A DNA stretch of 64,000 nucleotides from the NCBI RefSeq assembly GCF_042680685.1, contig NZ_JBHUEA010000003.1, forward strand, positions 62,001 through 126,000, given 5' to 3'. This DNA is from Amnibacterium endophyticum. Its GTDB lineage: Bacteria > Actinomycetota > Actinomycetes > Actinomycetales > Microbacteriaceae. Below are positions 1 to 7,345 of the stretch, in pieces. The notes under the pieces were generated by a model. It worked only from the letters and a program-made list of their open reading frames with translations. It was not told the DNA's origin and ran no database searches. The position numbers and the translations under genes are program-made. The number at the start of each line of letters is the position of its first letter. The first letter of the stretch is position 1.

Positions 1-149
1 CACCTCGGGCATCGAGCGATCCTCGCCCCCCTTCGCCGGACAGGTGCTGAGCGGCCGGGCCGGCCCTGCGGCTGGACGGGAGGTGCCGTTCCCCCGGGAG
101 TCGCCCCCGGGGGGCGCCTCAGCGCCGCATCGCGATCTATGGTCCCTCC
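1..149. other. window edge, no gene recognised
   Basis: All three forward frames can be read here only as short stretches. One frame stops at about position 48, which could be the last codons of a gene lying mostly outside the window, but the 15 residues visible carry no recognisable motif. I see nothing else that can be supported. Confidence 0.3.
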
Positions 150-341
150 ATGGATGTCCGGGATCCGCGACTCGTGGCGAGCGTTCAGGCACGCCCGTTC
201 GACGGCTACGCGCAGCGCGCCGTCGTGCCGCAGGGCTCCGTGCTGCAGCGCGTGGTCGCGTGCGTCGCGCTGCTCGCGACGATGGTCCTCTCAGGGATGC
301 TGCTCGGCGGCGGACAGCTCCGCATCACGTCCGGGCGCTGA
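150..341 (+). CDS. small hypothetical single-pass membrane protein
   Basis: A 63-residue reading frame of unknown function. Residues about 33-54 form one hydrophobic segment (VVACVALLATMVLSG and following), preceded by a polar N-terminus containing several arginines, so a small inner-membrane protein is plausible. There is no Shine-Dalgarno sequence, but a TATGGT hexamer at 138-143 lies six bases before the ATG. The HAD phosphatase, kinase and znuA genes here show the same TANNNT-to-start spacing, which suggests leaderless transcription. No family is recognised. The frame overlaps other open frames in this G+C-rich stretch, so it may not be real. Confidence 0.35.
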   Translation: MDVRDPRLVASVQARPFDGYAQRAVVPQGSVLQRVVACVALLATMVLSGMLLGGGQLRITSGR

Positions 342-363
342 GCGCGGCCCGCGCCGCCGCCCC

Positions 364-369
364 TAGGGT
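364..369 (+). promoter_or_regulatory. -10 hexamer of a likely leaderless promoter (HAD gene)
   Basis: TAGGGT lies six bases upstream of the GTG start at 376. Transcription would begin at or next to the start codon. No ribosome binding site is present, which fits a leaderless mRNA. No convincing -35 hexamer is visible. Confidence 0.4.
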
Positions 370-375
370 CGGCGG

Positions 376-1056
376 GTGCCCCCGCCCTCGACCGTCGCCC
401 TGATCGACCTCGACGGGACGATCGTCGACTCGGCCCGGGGCATCACGAGCACCCTCGCCGCGGTGCTCGCCGACCTCGGGGCACCGGTGCCGCCGCCCGC
501 CCGGCTGCTCGAGTTCGTGGGCCCGCCGATCCTCGACGGCCTGCGCGACGTCGTCGGCGTCGAGGGGGAGGCCGCGCAGCGGGTGCTCGCCGCCTATCGC
601 AGCCGCTACCGCGCCGACGGCGCGTTCGACGCCGAGCCCTACCCGGGCGTCCGGGAGGCGCTGACCACGATCGGCCGCCGGGTGCCGCTCGCCGTGGCGA
701 CGTCGAAGCCGGAGACGATCGCGACCCGGATCCTCGAGCACTTCGGCCTGGCGGACCTCTTCGTCGTCATCGCAGGCGCGTCGGACGACGAGTCGCGCAG
801 CCGGAAGGCGGAGGTGATCGAGCGCGCGCTCGACCTGCTCCGCGCCGCCGGGGTCGACACGGCGCGGCCGATCATGGTGGGGGACCGCAGCCACGACGTC
901 GAAGGCGCGGCCGAGCACGGCATCCCGACCGTCGTCGCGGGCTGGGGCTACGGCGCGCCCGAGGAGCACGCGGGCGCGGTCGCGGTCGCGGCGACGCCGT
1001 ACGACCTGCCGTCGCTGGTGCTCGGCGACGCGGACTGGGGGCGCACGGCTTCCTGA
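376..1056 (+). CDS. HAD-superfamily hydrolase, phosphoglycolate phosphatase-like
   Basis: A 226-residue cytosolic phosphatase of the haloacid dehalogenase superfamily, Gph-like subgroup. Motif I is DLDGTIVDS, with the nucleophile and acid/base aspartates at residues 11 and 13. Motif II is VATSK near residue 110, motif III is the lysine in SRKAEV, and motif IV is MVGDRSHDVEGA near residue 170. The helical cap between motifs I and II has the size of the phosphoglycolate phosphatase/beta-phosphoglucomutase class. The true substrate cannot be read from sequence. GTG at 376 is chosen because the catalytic motif starts only ten residues in and a -10 hexamer sits directly upstream. It is followed on the same strand by zwf after about 40 bp. 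Confidence 0.9.
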   Translation: MPPPSTVALIDLDGTIVDSARGITSTLAAVLADLGAPVPPPARLLEFVGPPILDGLRDVVGVEGEAAQRVLAAYRSRYRADGAFDAEPYPGVREALTTIGRRVPLAVATSKPETIATRILEHFGLADLFVVIAGASDDESRSRKAEVIERALDLLRAAGVDTARPIMVGDRSHDVEGAAEHGIPTVVAGWGYGAPEEHAGAVAVAATPYDLPSLVLGDADWGRTAS

Positions 1057-1098
1057 GCCCCACCCGGGTGATCGCCCTCGATGCGGGATGATCGAGGC

Positions 1099-2571
1099 AT
1101 GACCCTGACGCAGGCAGAGCGGCAGTACCAGAAGGCGACGCAGTCGACGGCACCGCACGTGGTGGTGCTCTTCGGAGCGGCGGGCGACCTCGCGAAGCGG
1201 AAGCTGCTGCCGGGCATGGCGAACCTCGTGCTGTCGTCGCTGACGCCGGACATCGAGATCGTCGGCACCTCGCTCGAGGACCTCGACGACGACAGCTACC
1301 GCGAGCAGGCGAGGGCTGCGCTCGACGAGTTCGACCGGCGGCGCCTCACCGACGAGGAGTGGCGCCACTTCGCCGAGAAGCTGCACTACGTGCCCTCGAA
1401 GGCGGGCCCGCAGGCCCTCGCGAAGGCGGTCGCCGAGGCCGCGGGCCGGCTCGGACCGCAGGCGCGGCGCATCCACTACCTGTCGGTGCCGCCGAAGGCC
1501 GCCCTCGCCGCCGTGGAGACGATCGCGGCGGCAGGACTGGTCGAGGGCTCCCGGATCATCATGGAGAAGCCGTTCGGCACCGACCTCGCGAGCGCCGTCG
1601 AGCTGAACCGGCGCCTCCACGAGACGTTCCAGGAGGGGCAGATCTTCCGGATCGACCACTTCCTGGGCAAGGAGCCGGCGCAGAACATCCTCGCGATCCG
1701 CTTCGGCAACGGGCTCTTCGAACCGATCTGGAACCGCAACTTCATCCAGCAGGTGCAGATCGACGTGCCCGAGACCCTCGGCCTCGAGCAGCGGGCCTCG
1801 TTCTACGAGTCGACCGGCGCCTACCGCGACATGGTTGTGACGCACCTGTTCCAGATCCTCGCGTTCGTCGCGATGGAGGCGCCGACCGCGCTCGAGCCGA
1901 AGGCGATCAGCGAGGAGAAGAACAAGGTCTTCAACTCGATGAAGGCGATCGACCCGTCGACGGTGGTCCGCGGCCAGTACGTCGGCTACAAGGACATCGC
2001 CGGCGTCTCGCCCGAGAGCGAGACCGAGACGTTCGTCGCGCTGAAGTGCGAGATCGACAACTGGCGCTGGGCGGGCGTCCCCTTCTACCTGCGCACCGGC
2101 AAGAAGATGGCGGAGGGGCAGCGCATCGTCTCGATCGCGTTCAAGGAGCCGCCGCAGTCGATGTTCCCGGCCGGGTCCGGCATCGGCTCGAAGGGGCCCG
2201 ACCACCTGACGTTCGACCTCGCCGACGCGAGCAAGATGTCGCTCTCCTTCTACGGCAAGAAGCCGGGGCCCGGCATGCGGCTCGAGAAGATGAGCATGCA
2301 GTTCGCGATGCAGGACACGGCGAACGCCGGTGACGTGCTCGAGGCGTACGAGCGGCTGATCCTCGACGCGATGCGCGGCGACCACACGCTGTTCACGACG
2401 GCGCAGGGCATCGAGCGGCTGTGGGAGATCAGCCAGCCGCTGCTCGACGACCCGCCCCCCGTGCGGCCGTACGCCGTGGGCAGCTGGGGCCCGAACGCCA
2501 TCCACCAGCTGATCGCGCCGTACGCCTGGCGGCTCCCCTTCGAGCGCGTCTGGCGCGAGTCCCACCACTGA
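1099..2571 (+). CDS. zwf: glucose-6-phosphate 1-dehydrogenase
   Basis: Oxidises glucose 6-phosphate to 6-phosphogluconolactone with NAD(P)+, the first step of the oxidative pentose phosphate pathway. The protein has 490 residues, a normal length. The nucleotide-binding loop GAAGDLAKRK (residues about 27-36) departs slightly from the common GASGDL. The substrate-binding signature RIDHFLGKE contains the conserved His at about residue 187. The ATG at 1099 is preferred over the in-frame ATG at 1081: it gives the usual short N-terminus, and a GATGAT hexamer lies six bases before it, as upstream of putA. gnd, the third pathway enzyme, lies near the origin in this window; 6-phosphogluconolactonase and the other zwf-operon partners (opcA, tal, tkt) are not adjacent, so this copy stands apart from a classical zwf operon. 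Confidence 0.96.
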   Translation: MTLTQAERQYQKATQSTAPHVVVLFGAAGDLAKRKLLPGMANLVLSSLTPDIEIVGTSLEDLDDDSYREQARAALDEFDRRRLTDEEWRHFAEKLHYVPSKAGPQALAKAVAEAAGRLGPQARRIHYLSVPPKAALAAVETIAAAGLVEGSRIIMEKPFGTDLASAVELNRRLHETFQEGQIFRIDHFLGKEPAQNILAIRFGNGLFEPIWNRNFIQQVQIDVPETLGLEQRASFYESTGAYRDMVVTHLFQILAFVAMEAPTALEPKAISEEKNKVFNSMKAIDPSTVVRGQYVGYKDIAGVSPESETETFVALKCEIDNWRWAGVPFYLRTGKKMAEGQRIVSIAFKEPPQSMFPAGSGIGSKGPDHLTFDLADASKMSLSFYGKKPGPGMRLEKMSMQFAMQDTANAGDVLEAYERLILDAMRGDHTLFTTAQGIERLWEISQPLLDDPPPVRPYAVGSWGPNAIHQLIAPYAWRLPFERVWRESHH

Positions 2572-2639
2572 GCCGCGCGACGCGAGAGCGGGAATCGGAC
2601 GCACCGGCGCGACGCGCCGGAGGACGCGCGGTGCGCGCC

Positions 2640-2645
2640 TAGCGT
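2640..2645 (+). promoter_or_regulatory. -10 hexamer of the orphan kinase promoter
   Basis: TAGCGT ends seven bases before the ATG at 2653. There is no ribosome binding site between them, so the mRNA is probably leaderless. Confidence 0.35.
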
Positions 2646-2652
2646 CGCAGCG

Positions 2653-3981
2653 ATGCGAACCCTTCCGCTGCTCGGCGAGCGCTACCGCCTCGGCCCCGTC
2701 GTGGGGACCGGCGGCATGGGCGCCGTGCACCGCGCGTGGGACGAGACGTTCGGCCGGGAGGTCGCGCTCAAGGTCGTGCGCTCCGGCGCGGGGACGATCG
2801 AGCAGGAGCGGCTCCGGCGGGAGGCCCAGTACCTGGCGCGGCTGGACCACCCGAACCTCATCGCCGTGTACGACACCGGGAGCGACCGCGGGCGGCACGG
2901 CGAGACGGTCTGGTTCGCGATGGAGCTGGTGCACGGGCCGGACCTGCGCCGCGTGATCGCCGACCAGGGGCGGCTCTCGACCGCGGACGTCGCCCGGGTG
3001 CTGCATGGCGCCGCGGGAGCGCTCGGGGCGCTGCACGACGCCGGCGTCGTGCACCGCGACCTGAAGCCGGCGAACGTGCTGCTCACCCGGCCGTTCGAGC
3101 AGGCCGGGTGGGAGCCGAAGCTCGCCGATCTCGGCATCGCACGGCTCTTCCAGGCCGACGCGCTCACGATGACCGGGCAGGTGGTCGGCACCGCCGCCTA
3201 CCTGAGCCCGGAGCAGGTGTCGGGCGAGCCGATCGGGCCCGCGTCCGACGTGTACTCGCTCGGCCTGCTCGCCCTCGAGGCGCTGACGGGACGGGTCGCC
3301 TTCCCCGGCCCGGTCGCGGAGGCCGCCGCCGCACGCCTGGTGCGCGCCCCCGAGATCCCCGGCGGCCTCGACCGCGGGTGGCGGACCCTGCTCGCTGCGA
3401 TGACGGCGCGCAGGCCGGCCGACCGGCCCACCGCGGCCGACGTCGTCCTGCGCTGCGCAGCGCTCACCGGCGATGCGGCGCCGCTGCCCGAGCTGCTGCA
3501 GGCGACCGCCGTGATGCCGGCGTCCGACTTCGACCTGCCGACCGAGGCGATGGACCTCGCGGACCGGCCGACGACCGGGTGGTCGCCGACCCTCCGCCGC
3601 CGAGCGAGGCCCCGCCCGAGGCGGGTGGTGCTCGTCGCCGCCGCGATCGCCGTCGCCGCCGGTCTCGCGGGCGGTGGCGCGAGCGTCATCGGGCTCGCGT
3701 CGGTCGGCGCGACGGGGGCTGCTGCGACCGTGCAGACCCCTGCGCCGGCCCAGGTGCACCGGTCGCCGACGGCGACCCCGACCCCCAGACCGACGCCGAG
3801 CCGGACCGCGACGCCGAAGCCGGCTCCGACCGCGGTCCCGACGGCGCAGCCCGCGGTCGACCGCGAGCCGCCCCGGCAGGAGCTCCGGCGGAGCTGGCGC
3901 GACCGGTCGCCCGGCGAGCTGCGGGACCTCCGCCAGCGGTTCGAGGAGCGCTGGCGGGACCGCCTCCGAGGTCACGGCTGA
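2653..3981 (+). CDS. transmembrane serine/threonine protein kinase (orphan)
   Basis: A 442-residue Hanks-type kinase. The glycine loop GTGGMGAVHRAW follows residue 18, the catalytic loop is HRDLKPANVLL with Asp136, and the metal-binding motif reads DLG rather than DFG, a tolerated variant in actinobacterial kinases. The APE-like motif is SPEQVS. After the kinase domain comes a basic linker, one transmembrane helix at about residues 317-345 (VVLVAAAIAVAAGLAGG), and an outside tail rich in Pro, Thr and Ala with repeated TPxPTP-type segments, ending in an Arg/Glu-rich charged stretch. There are no PASTA domains, so the stimulus is unknown. A TAGCGT hexamer seven bases before the ATG and the lack of a Shine-Dalgarno sequence suggest a leaderless transcript. 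It is not part of the main pknA/pknB cluster 6.5 kb away. Confidence 0.92.
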   Translation: MRTLPLLGERYRLGPVVGTGGMGAVHRAWDETFGREVALKVVRSGAGTIEQERLRREAQYLARLDHPNLIAVYDTGSDRGRHGETVWFAMELVHGPDLRRVIADQGRLSTADVARVLHGAAGALGALHDAGVVHRDLKPANVLLTRPFEQAGWEPKLADLGIARLFQADALTMTGQVVGTAAYLSPEQVSGEPIGPASDVYSLGLLALEALTGRVAFPGPVAEAAAARLVRAPEIPGGLDRGWRTLLAAMTARRPADRPTAADVVLRCAALTGDAAPLPELLQATAVMPASDFDLPTEAMDLADRPTTGWSPTLRRRARPRPRRVVLVAAAIAVAAGLAGGGASVIGLASVGATGAAATVQTPAPAQVHRSPTATPTPRPTPSRTATPKPAPTAVPTAQPAVDREPPRQELRRSWRDRSPGELRDLRQRFEERWRDRLRGHG

Positions 3982-3999
3982 TCGTCCAGGAGCGCGCCC

Positions 4000-4005
4000 T
4001 ACGGT
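4000..4005 (+). promoter_or_regulatory. -10 hexamer before the DUF2945-like gene
   Basis: TACGGT ends seven bases before the ATG at 4013, the same arrangement as upstream of the neighbouring kinase. It gives a candidate transcription start at the start codon. Confidence 0.35.
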
Positions 4006-4012
4006 CGCCCCC

Positions 4013-4222
4013 ATGGCTGACGAGTTCACGAAGGGCGACGAGGTCTCCTGGAAGTCGCACGGCGGCGAGGCCGAGGGCGTCGTCGAGAAGAAGATCACCG
4101 AGGACACGAAGGCCGGCGGTCGCCAGGTGCGCGCGTCGGAGGACGACCCGCAGTACCTCGTGAAGAGCGAGAAGTCGGGCGGCGAGGCCGTGCACAAGCC
4201 GGACGCGCTCGACAAGGAGTGA
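4013..4222 (+). CDS. DUF2945-type small protein (TUDOR-like domain)
   Basis: A 69-residue, highly charged, soluble protein starting MADEFTKGDEVSWKSHGGEA. The pattern FxxGDxVxWxSHGGxxxGxV, followed by a region ending in YLVKSEKSGGEAVHKPDAL, matches my memory of the DUF2945 family, sometimes called hypervirulence-associated TUDOR domain. The biochemical role of that family is not established. It is small enough to be one SH3-like barrel. The start is supported by the family pattern beginning at once and by a TACGGT hexamer just upstream. It stands alone between the kinase and a small hypothetical gene. Confidence 0.8.
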   Translation: MADEFTKGDEVSWKSHGGEAEGVVEKKITEDTKAGGRQVRASEDDPQYLVKSEKSGGEAVHKPDALDKE

Positions 4223-4268
4223 CCGCGGCTCGTCGCGCAGGGCGCCGCTGAGCGGGCATCATCGTCCG

Positions 4269-4508
4269 GTGGGCTTCAACATGCGGCTGCGCGAGCTGCT
4301 GGGGCTGAGCGCGGGACGCGGCTCGGCCGTCTCGTCGAGCCTGCGCAACGCCGCCCGCCTCGACGTGTACGGCAGCACGGGCAGCCCCGGCCCGTTCGAC
4401 CAGCCGCCGTGCGAGCCGATCCTGCTCGCGGAGCCGCTGCCGTGGGAGCTGCAGACGGGGCACGGCGGCACGATCGCCGACTGGGTGAACCGCCCCGAGC
4501 CCCGCTGA
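4269..4508 (+). CDS. small hypothetical protein
   Basis: A 79-residue frame that I do not recognise. It begins MGFNMRLRELLGLSAGRG and has no membrane segment. The second half is Pro-, Glu- and Leu-rich (EPILLAEPLPWELQ) and ends with a DWVNRP segment. GTG at 4269 is chosen over ATG at 4281 because CATCAT sits six bases before it, resembling the spacing at the leaderless starts nearby, but this is weak. A REP-like repeat begins just after its stop codon. The composition differs from the shadow frames around it, so I think it is probably real. Confidence 0.45.
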   Translation: MGFNMRLRELLGLSAGRGSAVSSSLRNAARLDVYGSTGSPGPFDQPPCEPILLAEPLPWELQTGHGGTIADWVNRPEPR

Positions 4509-4512
4509 TCTC

Positions 4513-4597
4513 CGCCGGTCGAGGTGCGACGAAGGAGCCTCGAGACCACCCGCGCTCGCGAACGGGAGCGGACTCGACGAGCTCGACCAGCGGTGGC
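4513..4597. repeat. REP-like palindromic repeat, copy 1
   Basis: Contains the core GGTCGAGGTGCGACGAAGG followed by AGCCTCGAGACCACCCGCG, and further on the degenerate opposite arm GCTCGACCAGCGG. The same core recurs at 22780, 26181, 39810 and 61670. It sits directly downstream of a coding sequence and before the terminator of tRNA-Leu. Confidence 0.85.
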
Positions 4598-4617
4598 AGG
4601 TCCTGCCGCGCAGACAT

Positions 4618-4650
4618 GAGGAAGGCCCCGGGATCACCGGGGCCTTCCTC
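4618..4650 (-). terminator. hairpin downstream of tRNA-Leu
   Basis: A perfect 14-bp stem GAGGAAGGCCCCGG with a five-base loop, placed immediately after the 3' end of the leftward tRNA-Leu gene. No T-run follows, which is usual for high-G+C actinobacterial terminators. Confidence 0.75.
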
Positions 4651-4651
4651 G

Positions 4652-4735
4652 TGCGCGAGGGGGGAGTTGAACCCCCACGCCCTTCCGGGCACACGGACCT
4701 GAACCGTGCGCGTCTGCCTATTCCGCCACTCGCGC
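4652..4735 (-). tRNA. tRNA-Leu (anticodon CAG)
   Basis: An 84-nt tRNA. The acceptor stem GCGCGAG pairs with CTCGCGC. The D-arm contains AATAGGCAGA, the anticodon stem is CACGG/CCGTG with loop TTCAGGT, so the anticodon is CAG and it reads CUG. A long variable arm, as in class II tRNAs, is followed by a T-arm with GGGGG and CCCCC stems around TTCAACT. The 3' CCA is not encoded. CUG is a dominant Leu codon in this G+C-rich genome. It is divergent from the fhaA operon. Confidence 0.95.
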
Positions 4736-4842
4736 GTGACCGGCGCGGAACCGCGCCGGAGGCGGGGTCGACGATAGCACGGCGCCTCCCCGCGGTCCGG
4801 CGCGCGGGTGCCGCCTGCCCCCCGAAGGCGGCACCTGGCCGT

Positions 4843-4848
4843 TAGCCT
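4843..4848 (+). promoter_or_regulatory. -10 hexamer upstream of the fhaA operon
   Basis: TAGCCT lies about 55 bases before the fhaA GTG, giving a 5' leader of roughly 50 nt. No clear -35 box is seen. This is the only good TANNNT between the divergent tRNA-Leu and fhaA. Confidence 0.35.
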
Positions 4849-4903
4849 GTCCCGACCGCGCACGGCCTGATCCGTGCACCGACGGCCAAGGGAACAGACG
4901 CGG

Positions 4904-5581
4904 GTGGGGATCCTCGACAGCTTCGAGCGCGGGCTCGAGCGGGGCGTGAACGGGCTCTTCGCCCGCACGTTCCGCTCCGGCCTGCAGCCCGTCGAGATCA
5001 CGGCCGCGCTGCGCCGGGAGGTCGACACCCACGCGTCGCCCGTCGCCCGGGACCGCGTGCTCGTGCCGAACCGCTTCGTCGTGCGGATGAGCGGGGAGGA
5101 CCACGCGGCGATGGCCCGCCTGGGCGACGGGCTCGTCGGGGAGCTGACGGACCTGCTGACCCGCTACGCGGCCGAGCAGCGGTACCAGATGGTGTCGCCG
5201 CCCGTGATCTCGTTCGAGACGGACCCGTCGCTCACCGTCGGGATGCTCGACGTCCGCAGCTCGTCGGAGCGCGTGGAGGTCGAGTGGGCGCCGGTGCTCG
5301 AGATCGACGGGCGCACCCACGCCCTCGGGCAGCGCACGGTCATCGGCCGCGGGTCCGAGGCGGACATCACGGTCGACGACGGCGGCATCAGCCGCAAGCA
5401 CCTCGAGATCGTGTGGGACGGCCGCCGGGCCGAGGCGCGCGACCTCGGCTCGACCAACGGCTCCACCCTCAACGGGGCCCGGCTCACCCGCGCGGCCCTG
5501 CCGGTCGACTCGGTGCTGCAGGCCGGCCGCACCCGCATGGTGTTCCGCGTGGTCGCCCGGCCGACGGGGGACGCGCGATGA
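4904..5581 (+). CDS. fhaA: FHA-domain protein FhaA (DUF3662 + FHA)
   Basis: A 225-residue cytosolic phosphothreonine-reading adaptor. The N-terminal DUF3662 domain (residues 1-115) begins with the family hallmark GILDSFERGLERGVNGLFA. A linker is followed by a C-terminal FHA domain (about 135-215) with the conserved IGRGSEADI, SRKHLEI and STNGSTLNG motifs. In mycobacteria the orthologue binds phosphorylated MviN/MurJ and links kinase signalling to cell-wall synthesis; a MurJ gene lies elsewhere in this window. GTG at 4904 is chosen because the family consensus starts there. The stop overlaps the fhaB start by 4 bp (ATGA), so the two are translationally coupled. Confidence 0.95.
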   Translation: MGILDSFERGLERGVNGLFARTFRSGLQPVEITAALRREVDTHASPVARDRVLVPNRFVVRMSGEDHAAMARLGDGLVGELTDLLTRYAAEQRYQMVSPPVISFETDPSLTVGMLDVRSSSERVEVEWAPVLEIDGRTHALGQRTVIGRGSEADITVDDGGISRKHLEIVWDGRRAEARDLGSTNGSTLNGARLTRAALPVDSVLQAGRTRMVFRVVARPTGDAR

Positions 5582-6099
5582 ACGAGCTCACCCTGCTGGT
5601 GCTCCGGGTCGCGTTCCTCGCGCTGCTCTGGGTGCTCGTATTCGCGGTGGTCTACGCGCTGCGCAGCGACCTCTTCGGCGGCCGCGTGCGGCGGGTGCCG
5701 GAGGAGGCGGCGTCCGCCGCCGTGGCCGCGCCGATCAGCGCGCCCCCGGCGGTGCAGTCGATGCCGTCTGCGCCGAGCCCGGGCACCGCGCAGGACCGGG
5801 CGGTGCGCACGCCGTCGAAGCTCGTGATCACGTCCGGCGGCAAGGCCGGTCTCGAGATCCCGCTCGGCACCGAGCCGCTGACGATCGGCCGCGCCAGCGA
5901 CGCCGGCCTGCAGATCCGCGACGACTACACGAGCACCCACCACGCCCGCCTGCTCCTCTGGGGCGACGACTGGGTCCTCCAGGACCTCGACTCGACGAAC
6001 GGCACCTTCGTCGACGGCCGGCGGATCGACTCCCCCACGACCATCCAGATCGGCGTCCCGGTGAAGGTCGGTGCCACGACGTTCGAGCTCCGTGGCTGA
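5578..6099 (+). CDS. fhaB: membrane-anchored FHA-domain protein FhaB
   Basis: A 173-residue protein. An N-terminal transmembrane helix (residues about 5-27, LLVLRVAFLALLWVLVFAVV) is followed by a Pro/Ala-rich linker and one FHA domain at about residues 85-170 with IGRASDAGL, TSTHHARL and STNGTFVDG motifs. It should bind phosphothreonine partners of PknA/PknB close to the membrane; the mycobacterial homologue FipA/FhaB is implicated in septation. It overlaps fhaA by 4 bp, and its stop lies inside the start of the phosphatase gene, so all three are co-translated. The length is normal for the family. Confidence 0.94.
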   Translation: MNELTLLVLRVAFLALLWVLVFAVVYALRSDLFGGRVRRVPEEAASAAVAAPISAPPAVQSMPSAPSPGTAQDRAVRTPSKLVITSGGKAGLEIPLGTEPLTIGRASDAGLQIRDDYTSTHHARLLLWGDDWVLQDLDSTNGTFVDGRRIDSPTTIQIGVPVKVGATTFELRG

Positions 6100-7345
6100 G
6101 CGCGTGAGGACCGCCACCGTCGGCGCCGCCGTCAGCCACGTGGGGCGGGTGCGGTCGAACAACCAGGACTCCGGCTACGCCGGCACGAACCTCTTCCTCG
6201 TCGCCGACGGCATGGGCGGCCACGCGGGCGGCGACGTCGCCTCGTCGATCGCCACGCGGCGCATCGCGCAGACCGACCGGCTCGACTTCGCGACGCCCCA
6301 GGAGGCGGAGTTCGCGCTGCAGTCCGCCATGGTCGACGCGAACCGCGAGCTGGGCCGCGCCGTGCTCGAGCGCAGCGAGCTGATGGGGATGGGCACGACC
6401 GCGAGCGCGCTGATCCGCGTCGGCGACGTCGTCGCGACGGCGCACATCGGCGACTCGCGCATCTACCTGCAGCGCGGCGGCGAGCTGTCGCAGATCACGA
6501 ACGACCACACCTTCGTGCAGCGGCTCGTCGAGACGGGCCGGATCACGCCGGAGGAGGCGGCGGTGCACCCGCGCCGCAGCGTGCTGATGCGGGTGCTCGG
6601 CGACGTCGACCACGCGCCGGAGATCGACACCTCCGTGATCGCGACGCTGCCCGGCGACCGCTGGATCCTCTGCTCCGACGGTCTCTCCAGCTACGTGCCG
6701 GAGGAGGAGATCCACGCCGTCCTGAACGGCGCGGAGGACGCCCGTCGCGCCGCCGGCGCCCTGGTCGGCGCCGCGCTCGAGCACGGCGCCCCCGACAACG
6801 TGACCGTGATCGTCGTCGACATCGACCGCTCCGGCGGCACGTCCGAGGGGCCCCAGCTGGTCGGGGCCGCGGCGAACGACCCGGACCCCGAGCTCGCGAC
6901 GCCCGGCCGCCAGCACAACCGCCTGCCCGCCGTCCTGCTGCACCCCATGCGCACGGCGGCGCCGGAGCGCTTCCACCCGGACAGCGAGGACTACCTCGAC
7001 GCCCTGATCCGCGAGGACCGTCGACGCGTCTGGCGGCGCCGCATCACCTGGCTCGCGGTCGTGGCCCTCGTGCTCGTCGGCGTCGTCGTCGGCGCGGTCG
7101 TCGGCTACCGCTACACGCAGACCCAGTACTACGTCGGCTTCGACGGCGACCGGGTCGCGATCTACCAGGGGGTGCACGCGTCGCTCGGGCCGATCCCGCT
7201 CAGCCACGTCGTCGTCCCCACCGGCATCAGCCGAGGCGCGCTGTCGCCCTACGCGGCCGGCCGCCTGGACGACACGATCCCCGCCGACTCGCTGCAGGAC
7301 GCGAGGCGGATCGTCGACGACGCGAGGCAGGACTCCCGTGGCTGA
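6092..7345 (+). CDS. pstP: PP2C-family protein phosphatase PstP
   Basis: A 417-residue metal-dependent Ser/Thr phosphatase that would reverse phosphorylation by PknA/PknB. The catalytic domain (about 10-245) shows the PP2C motifs RSNNQDS, VADGMGGHAGG, GTTASAL, HIGDSRIYL, CSDGLSSYV and DNVTVIVVD, with all metal-binding aspartates present. A linker leads to a transmembrane helix at about residues 317-338 (WLAVVALVLVGVVVGAVVG) and an extracellular domain containing YYVGFDGDRVAIYQG, as in actinobacterial PstP. The GTG start at 6092 overlaps fhaB, and the stop overlaps rodA by 8 bp. The whole run from fhaA to rodA is tightly packed and most likely one transcript. Confidence 0.96.
   Translation: MAERVRTATVGAAVSHVGRVRSNNQDSGYAGTNLFLVADGMGGHAGGDVASSIATRRIAQTDRLDFATPQEAEFALQSAMVDANRELGRAVLERSELMGMGTTASALIRVGDVVATAHIGDSRIYLQRGGELSQITNDHTFVQRLVETGRITPEEAAVHPRRSVLMRVLGDVDHAPEIDTSVIATLPGDRWILCSDGLSSYVPEEEIHAVLNGAEDARRAAGALVGAALEHGAPDNVTVIVVDIDRSGGTSEGPQLVGAAANDPDPELATPGRQHNRLPAVLLHPMRTAAPERFHPDSEDYLDALIREDRRRVWRRRITWLAVVALVLVGVVVGAVVGYRYTQTQYYVGFDGDRVAIYQGVHASLGPIPLSHVVVPTGISRGALSPYAAGRLDDTIPADSLQDARRIVDDARQDSRG

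Noticed and set aside
2653..3981. The orphan kinase as a pseudokinase because of DLG instead of DFG
   Set aside because: Asp of DLG, the HRD aspartate and the glycine loop are intact; DLG occurs in active actinobacterial kinases.
325..4215. A very long open frame on the minus strand opposite the HAD, zwf and kinase genes
   Set aside because: It is antisense to three well-supported genes, has an Arg/Ala-rich composition without any domain, and comes from the high G+C third-codon bias.
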